Shown in pieces: positions 21,130-28,078 of a stretch of 28,078 nucleotides of DNA; positions within the stretch are counted from its first letter, which is position 1; each line of letters opens with the position of its first letter. The position numbers and the translations under genes were made by a program. Under the pieces are notes generated by a model. The model was not told the DNA's origin. It made no database searches and worked only from the letters and a program-made list of their open reading frames with translations. The stretch is from Circinella minor (taxonomy: Eukaryota; Mucoromycota; Mucoromycetes; Mucorales; Lichtheimiaceae), in the NCBI GenBank assembly GCA_016758965.1, contig JAEPRB010000387.1:1-28078 (forward strand), written 5' to 3'.

Positions 21130-22173
21130 CTAGTTCCAATTAAATTGTGAATTGCCTTGGCGACCACTTTGGCGGCCTTGATTAAAAGAGCGGCTTGGGT
21201 TCCTATGACGAGGAGACGGACAGAAACGTGAAATGTGACCTATTCCACCACAGTTGTAACACTCCTTATTTTCGCCCTTGGCACTACGAAAGTTATCTGG
21301 CTGGACGTTATATTGAGCGCGACCTGACGAACGCCACTGTCGAGGTCCTCTTGAGCGGATTACATCCAAATCCATTGCGGCAACACCAGAGGTACGTAAA
21401 TATTCTGGCACGAGTTGAGGTGATGCTTATTGTGGATGAGATGGGGAGAAACCATGTTGTTCGGCTAAAATATTCTGACTGTGTTGTTGGGCAGCTTCTA
21501 CTGCCAATGCTAAACGCATAGCCTCATCTGTAGATGTAGGAAAACGAGTCATAACTTGGAGACGGACAGTTGGAGCTAAACCACGTTGGAAACGATCTAA
21601 AGCCTCTTCATCCATCATAGATGGTACTGATGACCATGCTGCTTGGAATTGTGATACAAAGGTTGCCACACTACTTGTCTGAACCAACGACGCCAGCCTA
21701 TCACGAGCTAGTTGTAAACGATTGGGGGGACTGAAGTTTGCTAAAAATCGCCTCTTGAACACCAACCATTCATCACAATCACCCATTCGTTCTTGTTGTT
21801 GCCACCATATATCAGCTTTATTACGCAAGAGTGTTGCGGCATAATCCACCCACTTGTGACTACCCAAATTCGCCATTTCTAAATATCGCTCCACAGATCT
21901 AATCCAGCCAGTAGCAGTATCCAATCCACGGTCACCATGGTACGTGTCAGGTTCACGTATATGAGCATGAAAAGTAGGACCAGAATCTTGTTTTTCTAAC
22001 AACTTGGTTAAAGCTTGAATTATAACTGCATTTTCATTCGTGGATCCTTCTGCCATTTTTCTTATTGGTTGTTCAAAGGTGAGTTCTTCTTTTGTTGTAG
22101 CTTCGATGTCGTCAAAGGTAAGTGGATCAATCAAAGGTGCTCGATGTTGTTGAAAATTTTTATTGGGGTTCAT
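21130..22173 (-). pseudogene. gag: Ty3/gypsy gag (capsid and nucleocapsid) with in-frame TAA
   Basis: The ATG at 22173 lies 23 bp after the 5' LTR. The first 248 codons are a Retrotrans_gag-type capsid with GWIRSVERYLEMA, WVDYAATLL and FKRRFLANFSPPN blocks. A TAA at 21429-21427 follows SPSHPQ, and the same frame then continues (ASPQLVPEYLR) into the nucleocapsid with one zinc knuckle, CYNCGGIGHISRFC (CX2CX4HX4C), and ends at a TAG at 21132-21130. The TAA separates capsid from nucleocapsid and probably abolishes a normal Gag. The terminal TAG overlaps pol in the -1 frame by 10 nt, which may be the family's frameshift region, although I see no canonical slippery heptamer in phase. Confidence 0.88.
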
Positions 22174-22182
22174 GAACCTTTT

Positions 22183-22194
22183 CTGTCGCTACCA
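22183..22194 (-). other. Primer-binding site
   Basis: Two bases after the 5' LTR end (ACGACA) the minus strand reads TGGTAGCGACAG. TGG complements the CCA end of a tRNA, as expected of a PBS. I cannot name the tRNA from sequence alone. Confidence 0.75.
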
Positions 22195-22196
22195 AT

Positions 22197-22575
22197 TGTC
22201 GTAATATATTTTGGCGGATAACACCGTAGCCAAATAAAATAGAATAACAAAAAGGAAAATATAAGAATAAAGGGTAATGAAAAGATGTCTTTTTATTTAA
22301 TAAAATAATCCACTATTTATATATTTTCTAAACTACTGCGGATGTGAATAATATAATATTGATGTATAATAATAATAATTAGTAATGATAATAATAATGA
22401 TAATGTTACTGTGGAAGATAATGGGTGGTGAAGTGATCATAGTTAATATGAGTCATTATGTAAAGACATGCTGCGGTTTGTGATAAAGAACTAAAAGGAG
22501 AAACCGCAGTAAAAGAAGTATAATCGGTATTAAAAATAACCAACTAATAATTATACTATGAAGGTAACACTGAAT
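22197..22575 (-). repeat. 5' LTR (379 bp, outer 16 bp missing)
   Basis: It matches 15580-15958 with three substitutions (A/G in GGTAATRAAAAG, C/T in TTACTGYGGAAG, C/T in GAAGGYAACAC). The final ATTTTTAGCTACGACA of the complete LTR is absent; the sequence switches to CACTGGACTT at 22576, the likely end of another transposon. Confidence 0.92.
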
Positions 22576-22594
22576 CACTGGACTTAAAAGGTGG

Positions 22595-22743
22595 TTTGAG
22601 AAAAAGGGTCCTGCTAAAACTTTTGAGTTTGAGCTGGTTTGGGCGGCTCAAACGCCCCTGAATGATTTGAGCTGGCTCAAACCGCTCAAATCAGTAGTTT
22701 GAGTAACCAACTCGCTCAAACTCTTAGTTTGAGTATTCTCAAA
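22595..22743. repeat. Subterminal repeat cluster: 11 TTTGAG/CTCAAA hexamers
   Basis: TTTGAG starts at 22595, 22622, 22628, 22666, 22698 and 22728; CTCAAA starts at 22647, 22676, 22685, 22715 and 22738. Several pairs form short inverted repeats. Dense short motifs in both orientations just inside the end are typical of CACTA elements, where they bind transposon proteins. Confidence 0.88.
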
Positions 22744-22862
22744 CGTTTTCAAATAAAAAGTCACCTTACACAAAATAAATATTAAGTTACGCGATAGTCG
22801 TTAAGCATTGTAATACTTCATTACTTTTTCTTCATTATTTAATTTTCTCTTATTTTTGCAAA

Positions 22863-25800
22863 ATGCAGACAGCAGCTGAAATTCATTATGGGATTAAAAA
22901 ATGCTTTTGTAATCAGTGTTTTCAAATGAGTACACGAGCTGAAAAGTTCATTCATCAGACAGAAAATACTGAACATCGTCATAAGATCGACTACACCACG
23001 AGTCTTTATGATGCGTGGATTGCTGATCAAAGCGATGAAAACATGATGGATCTTGATGAGAATGGTAGAAGATTATCTTTATTTTGTTTTAATATTAAGT
23101 TGACATTTTAACCAAATGCGAAATTTATAGTTAATGCAGCTGAAGCTGAACCGATTATTCTGGGTTCCATGTTGGGTCCAGATGAAGGAGACATGGATGA
23201 TTTTGACGATTATGATTTTGGTGATCAGGAACCCCCAGTAATAGTGGATCTATCAAATGATCAGGAGGATACCACTGAGACAGATGATAATGATGATTTT
23301 ATGGATGAAGGTGCGGTTATTTATTTTTCAAATTATATTTTTTTTATTTCAATTATTTATTGGATCATATTCTCATACTATAGAGCCTGTATCAACATTT
23401 GACAAGTTGTACATGTTCATCGGTCTTTTTATTATCTTGTTTCAACGACAATACCTGTCTGAAGTTGCTGCCGAAATATTAATGGCATTTATTAATATAA
23501 TCCTCTCTTATACCAATACCTCTTATCCGAAATTACCCAAAAAATTGTCGATTCTTCGTCAGCATATGGGTGTTGATATTTTTGAAGAAGGTTTAAAAAG
23601 ATATGTTGCCTGTAAAAAATGCCATAAAATATATACTCTCGATGTCTTACTTGCTAACGAACAAACGTTATGTCATTATATCGAATATCCTCACCACCAG
23701 TCATCTGCTTGGTCTGCAAAGCTATGTAACGAACAGCTTTTTAAAAATGGATCATGTAAAAAAAATCAACAGTTAAAGGAATATCCTTACCATTCGGTTA
23801 TTAAAGGATTACAGATAATGTTTCGCCGATCTAATTTTTATGAGCAAATCAATGCATGGAGATATCGACAACAAACTACTGATGTTTATTATGATATATA
23901 TGACGGGAAAATGTGGAGCGAAATTAAAGATGGTAATGGCGAGACATTTATTGATGATAAGCATTCAATTCAATTCGCATTAAATGTTGACTGGTAATAC
24001 CTATATTTTCTTTTTAATTAAAAAGAATTGAAAGTTAAGTGAATATATTTGAGTGTATACTAAGTTACTCATAACAATAGGTTTTCCCCTTTCAAGAATG
24101 GCCCTTCCTATAGTTGCGGTGCCATTTATTTGTCTATTTTGAATTTACCACGTTCCCAAAGAAACTTACCAAGTAATATCCTATTAATAGGTAAAAAGAA
24201 GATTTTTCTATAGAATAAATGTTATATCAATTTCTGTGCGGCCAATCCCATACTCAATACACATATATATTTTATATAAAAATAAAAAAAAATAGGAACT
24301 CTTCCTGGTCCAAAGGAACCAAGCAACCATCAAATGAACCATTATATGGAACCACTGGTGAAGGAATTGGAGAAACTTTATGAAGGAGTACCCGTTTCTA
24401 ATGATCCAAATTCGCCAACCATGCGTGCACTTTTGTTGTCAGTAAATTGCGATATACCAGCAGCTCGAAAAGTTGGTGCATTTACTGGTATCCAATCTTT
24501 TTGTGCATGTTACCGGTGCGATCGTAAGTTTACGCAGCTCCCAGGATCAGCATTGCGTAATTGGGGTGGATTCGATTTCGCTTGGCAGGATTGTGGTGAG
24601 GCCAAAAATGCCGAAGGAGCTGAAAAGTGGAAGGCAGCAAGAACGCCGCAAGAACGGGAGCGAATCGAAAATAAGTATGGCACGAGATGGTCGCCATTAT
24701 GTCGGTTGAAGTACTTTTAACGATCGCGACAAGTATTGCTGGATCCTTTCCACAATCTTTACCTCGGAACATGTAAAAGGATGATGGAGTTGTGGAGAAG
24801 AATGGTGAATCCTACAACAGGAAAGCCATTATTAACAAAAGATCATTTCGCCGAGATGCAAAGAGAGGCCGAGTTGATCGAACTTCCTCCTGGATTCGAT
24901 ATCTCCAAGACTAAAATCGGCGGACACTTCGCTTTTATGAAAGGAGCTGAATGGAGAACGTGGGTGCTTGCACTTTCTTCAATCCTGCTCAAGAATCGTC
25001 TTCCTCCCCAACACCTCAAGATTTGGCTCAAATTTGTATGTGCGAACAAACTTCTTGCTGGTCCATCGATAACTTCAAACGAAATAGACCGTGCTCATCT
25101 GCTCTTGAAGCAATTTTGCGTCGAATGTGAGGAGTTGTATGGTTGTCAAGAAATAACGCCAAACATGCATTCACACTTGCATTTAAAGTCTCAAATTTAT
25201 GACTTTGGTCCTATATATAGCATTTGGAATTTGAATTTCGAACATTATAATGGTTTGTTGAAGAGCATTAACACAAACCGCAAAGATAGTTTTGAAACTA
25301 CTTACATGTCTGGATTTTTAGAACTTGGTTTCACTGACAATTTTGTTACTGAAAAAAGTCGTTGGTTTGCTGGCGAACCTGACTTTATAAAAATCCTCAC
25401 AAGACTTGCACCCCACCTCTCTCCACCTCCTATTGACCTCACAATTAACGCCGCCGAATTTGACTTGAACACCTTCATTAATTATGCCGAGAAATGGAAT
25501 GGTAGACTGGAAGTATCAGGTTGGGAACCACTACCACCTTCAACTTTACCTCTCGACCTTAAACCACATGTTTCAATCAGTGACGATCATTATGAATTGC
25601 TATTACAATATTACCGCCACATGTACCCATATGGTATCTTCAAGAGCTATCATATTGAAGATGTTGATGCACCTGGTGAAATGGTTGGTTATATAATCCA
25701 GAAAATGCTGTCGGTTAAAATCCTCAGGCAACTTTATAGAAGTGACGAGGCAAGATCAAAAAAAGGTATTAACGTACAGGCGCTTTTCTTGGAAACAGAT

Positions 25801-26142
25801 AACAATGGCAATCCAGTCATTCGTGAAGGTCGTCAACAAACTGAGATGCGATATGGTAGAATCGCATATTTCTTTGTTCACCGCATCCGTTTGCATCAAG
25901 GAGATGATACTAGTCATTTTGATCATACATTTGCATTTGTCAATTGGTATGCAAAGTCATCAGATATTCCATCCATTGCGGCTCAAAGATCCCATGGTCT
26001 GATGGAATGTTGTAATCACTTCCGCAGGATGACCTTGAAATGCATTCTACCCGTTCATCGTATTTTTTCGCCAATTGCTGTCGCACCGAATGGTCCTGAT
26101 AAACTTGTTGTCATTCCTCTGCCTCGCAAGACAACTGGTTAA
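22863..26142 (+). pseudogene. tnp2-type (CACTA/Plavaka-like) transposase, five exons, one in-frame TAA
   Basis: Exons: 22863-23064, 23131-23310, 23384-23993, 24081-24190, 24296-26142; all GT-AG and all phases close (983 codons). Exon 1 has a possible zinc finger (CFCNQC...H...HRH). Exon 2 is strongly acidic (DMDDFDDYDFGDQE). Exon 3 has further Cys pairs (CKKC) and ends at FALNVDW, where the first catalytic Asp of this family lies; exon 4 continues FSPFKNGPSYS and ILNLPRSQRN, and exon 5 begins PGPKEPSNH. The core follows: CYRCDRKF, LLDPFHNLYLGTCKRM with the second Asp-His block, and NLNFEHYNGLLK with the Glu. A TAA at 24718-24720 sits between RLKYF and RSRQVLLDPFHNL in the same frame, so it is a single nonsense codon. 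The C-terminus has a His-rich, less conserved domain. Confidence 0.9.
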
Positions 26143-26424
26143 TTAATAATCTCTACTTCCGCTTTATTACTATATATCATATTTATCTTCGTCAATATTT
26201 TCATCATTAATTTCGTTCATCCACTTTATATTATATCATCATTAATCTCGACTCTCTTATTTATATTTATAATATCTTTTTCATCCATCATATATCCCTT
26301 ATTTTTTTTCCATTATATCCACTTTATACCGACATATATTTATTCACTCATCATATACTTACTCATTCTTATGCCACTTTCTTTTACTTACTACCTCTTA
26401 AGGCCTGTTGTTTCCCTTTTCTTG

Positions 26425-26760
26425 TATGCTTTTTGGATTATGCTATTTTTTTTATCTTCTTATGCCCAACGTTTTTTATACATACATCCTATTATGATAC
26501 ACCTCTTTTTTCACTTATGCTTTTTATTTTATGTCCTCTTATATCCATCCTCTTATAATACCCATATTTTTTCTTAGTTATGCTTTTTATTTCCCGTCCT
26601 CTTATGCCCAATCCTTTTTTATATATACACCCTCCTACGGTATCCATCTGTTTTTCGTTACTTATGTTTTTTATTTTCTGTCCTCGTATGCCAGCCTTTT
26701 TTATATATCCACTTCTTATGATATCCATCTTTTTTTTTACTATATGCACTGTTTTATAAA
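26425..26760. repeat. Degenerate ~80-bp pyrimidine-rich tandem repeat
   Basis: Blocks like TATGCTTTTTATTTYYYGTCCTC followed by TATRYCCA and TTTTTTATATAYAYC recur with TATG starts at about 26439, 26516, 26579, 26663 and 26743 (spacing 63-84 bp). The plus strand is almost all T and C. The long frames on both strands across it are by-products of the repeat. Confidence 0.65.
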
Positions 26761-26871
26761 GTTCATTTTTCCTTTTTCTCGACTACCATATTTTTCTTGA
26801 AAGCTAATCGATATGATTCAAAACACTCGTATGTTAGATGCTGTGTATTAAATATTTTATTGAAAAAAGAA

Positions 26872-27550
26872 TTACTCGGAAGGACGGCGACAAATCTTCT
26901 TCCTTTCTGGCTCAGGTGATGGAGAAGCCTTTCGCTTCCCCAACAGCTCCTCTTCACCTTCTTCATCCTCTTTATCGCCTTCATCTCCTTCATCATCTTC
27001 GTCTCCTTCATCATCTTTATCGACCCACTCTCCTACTTCAGAATCGGTTTGATATATTTCTTCTTCCTGCATCTTAATCATCATATTAGTCTGGCTGGGC
27101 CAGAAGGGAAGTCCACTATAAAAAAAATATACCTTTTAGTATGCTTTATGAATACGACAATTACGAGATATATAAATTCGATACATACGCACTCAAAACC
27201 TTCGAAGCCTTAGGATAATTCTTATATTTGCAGGCAATGTATCGATCTTCAAGATACTCTATGACTTCTTTTTCTTCACTTTTGAGAGCGTCTTCAATCC
27301 CAATCACTGTAATAAGTATACAAATCATAAAGCATAAATTATTATCATAAATACTTACACCTTACGTTGCTCGCGAGCAATTTCCCTAGCTTTATTGTCC
27401 ACATCTTCTATGTTTCTGATTAATCTAATATAAAAACACGTTAATAAAAATACAGTATATATATAACCTAGGTTATAATTCAAGTACTTACTGTTCGGCA
27501 TACTCATTAACAGGAGAGGGGGAAGGGCGAAAGTCGTTGTTAAAGCTCAT
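26872..27550 (-). CDS. Acidic, putatively nuclear protein of unknown function, four exons
   Basis: Exons: 27550-27492, 27424-27366, 27306-27189, 27115-26872; GT-AG junctions and phases close to give 159 residues, start MSFNNDFRPSPSPVNEYAEQ. Exons 2-3 are helical and charged (NIEDVDNKAREIAREQ, EEKEVIEYLEDRYIACKYK). Exon 4 has GLPFWPSQTN, then a long Asp/Glu/Gly run, then a basic cluster (GKRKASPSPEPERKKICRRP) that looks like a bipartite nuclear localisation signal. Acidic tail plus NLS suggests a chromatin or DNA-bound partner, but no known family is recognised. It is convergent with the tnp2 gene and lies on the inner side of the CACTA-like left end, so it may be that element's second gene; it could equally be a host gene. 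Confidence 0.6.
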
Positions 27551-28078
27551 AATAATAATAAAAAAAAATATTGAAAAAAAAGAGTAATGTCCATGCTATT
27601 ACAGATTCCAAACCTTTATATACTTTCGTTTGAGGTCCATAACCGTACTTAGGTGTTTTCAACATACCAAATAAAGAAGTTGCACAAAAAAAAGTGGTGA
27701 CGATTTGCTTATTCTATCTTGAACTATAAAAAAGTTATTAAACATTACTAATATTACATACCTCACTACTCCTAAAAAAATAGATTTGTCAATCAAATGG
27801 AATCTTCATTATTATGAATAGTTTTATCACAGTAGTTCTTATAAAAAAGAAGTGATCGTTAAAAGATGGCGAGAGAAAAAAAAAGTAGTTGAAGAAATTG
27901 TAAGTGGCAAAAATAAATTGTATCACAGCTCATAGACAACAAAATACCATAATAGGCGTCTCATACCTTTTTAGTTGAAAACGTATTTGTTTGACATACA
28001 GTACTTCACACGTATTACATACACAAGTTTGGTCTTGATATTTTTTTTATTAAAGAATTTTATTTTATATGTTGTTTT
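27551..28078. other. AT-rich right edge, no gene seen
   Basis: No supported frame, RNA gene or transposon end. One isolated TTTGAG near 27628 is not a cluster. Confidence 0.55.

Larger units (their letters stand above)
15998..21139 (-). pseudogene. pol: Ty3/gypsy pol (PR-RT-RNaseH-IN), split by a Tc1-like insertion and one TAA
   Basis: The frame starts after a stop at 21142-21140 and lies in the -1 frame relative to gag, overlapping it by 10 nt. Protease: DSGASG (20869-20852) with ILGRNWL downstream. The RT N-terminus (ISRPPYKMSPLELKEL) runs into the Tc1-like element at 20240 and resumes at 18582 in the same frame ([14 protein letters not shown]). RT has the YLDD active site at 18205-18194. 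RNase H begins [17 protein letters not shown] at 17668-17666 follows HPLAFE, where related elements have a sense codon; after it the frame is open without any stop to 15998. The integrase has an HHCC zinc finger (H...H...CEQC), first Asp in WHLDFIGEL, second in ILTDRGANF, Glu in NSKVERTNG, and a C-terminal domain with GPFKI and DRLRP. So only one nonsense codon and the insertion disable it. Confidence 0.92.
15580..22575 (-). mobile_element. Ty3/gypsy LTR retrotransposon, nested insertion inside
   Basis: Two LTRs in the same orientation (15580-15974 and 22197-22575) flank gag and pol on the minus strand, in the Ty3/gypsy order protease, reverse transcriptase, RNase H, integrase. A primer-binding site follows the 5' LTR and a polypurine tract precedes the 3' LTR. 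The LTRs differ at 3 of 379 aligned positions without indels. A Tc1-like element occupies 18583-20239, so the retroelement itself is about 5.3 kb. The outermost 16 bp of the 5' LTR (right side) are missing at the start of the CACTA-like element, so the 5-bp target duplication cannot be checked. Confidence 0.93.
22576..26142 (+). mobile_element. CACTA/tnp2-like DNA transposon, left end and transposase (right end not in view)
   Basis: CACTGG begins exactly where the gypsy LTR is cut, and CACT(A/G) is the terminus of the CACTA superfamily. The next ~170 bp carry 11 copies of TTTGAG/CTCAAA as subterminal repeats, then a tnp2-type transposase gene. A matching inverted CCAGTG end and the rest of the LTR (ATTTTTAGCTACGACA) were not found before 28078, so the element probably runs past the window and the end given is only that of the transposase. 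Confidence 0.75.

Noticed and set aside
22839..23111. Minus-strand frame opposite tnp2 exon 1
   Set aside because: Antisense to an exon whose splice phases close with the rest of the transposase.
26492..26749. Minus-strand frame with repeated IRGxxIKxI blocks
   Set aside because: It follows the ~80-bp DNA repeat and breaks in other units; no start context or intron support.
1..28078. Altered genetic code reading TAA/TAG as sense
   Set aside because: Normal ends in the same window use TAA, TAG and TGA at the expected C-termini, for example tnp2 at 26142, the MULE at 3413 and pol at 15998.

Overview
The window reads as a transposon-dense stretch of a eukaryotic genome, most likely an early-diverging (Mucoromycota-type) filamentous fungus. 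That assignment is inference. It rests on strong AT richness, introns of roughly 70-140 bp with GTAAGT/GTATGT donors and TAG acceptors, and the mix of element families. I found no rRNA, tRNA, CRISPR array or bacterial-type operon, and no gene I can assign confidently to the host.

Layout from left to right. (1) 1-1320: a small minus-strand HTH gene between inverted clusters of a TGTTCCG/CGGAACA motif. (2) 1425-2088: the 5' part of a PIF/Harbinger-like transposase, cut off by (3) 2089-7367: a Mutator-like element (MULE) with ~1.1 kb terminal inverted repeats and a six-exon transposase. (4) 7811-11780: a minus-strand Helitron Rep-helicase gene with three 5' introns, truncated at helicase motif II. 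(5) 11991-12611: a minus-strand coiled-coil gene of unknown function. (6) 13768-14314: hairpins and the 3' half of a Tc1/mariner-type transposase. (7) 14391-15213: a 23-bp tandem repeat, then an internally deleted Helitron on the opposite strand. (8) 15580-22575: a Ty3/gypsy LTR retrotransposon on the minus strand. Its reverse transcriptase is split by a 1.66-kb Tc1-like element (18583-20239), and its outer 5' LTR end is cut by (9) a CACTA/tnp2-like element starting at 22576. (10) 26872-27550: a four-exon gene for an acidic, putatively nuclear protein, convergent with the tnp2 gene and possibly part of the same element.

Order of events from the nesting: Harbinger before MULE; gypsy before both the Tc1-like element and the CACTA-like element. 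The two gypsy LTRs differ at only 3 of 379 aligned positions, so that retrotransposon and the two insertions in it are recent. Most transposase or polyprotein genes are almost intact but carry one or a few in-frame stops or a small frameshift: TAG in the MULE, TAA in the Tc1 relic, TAA in gag, TAA in RNase H, TAA in tnp2, and a 2-bp shift in the Tc1-like transposase. The most useful points are the complete exon models for the MULE, tnp2 and acidic genes (all splice phases close), the paired transposase-site architecture of the Tc1-like element, the subterminal repeats of the CACTA-like end, and the two complementary broken Helitron copies.
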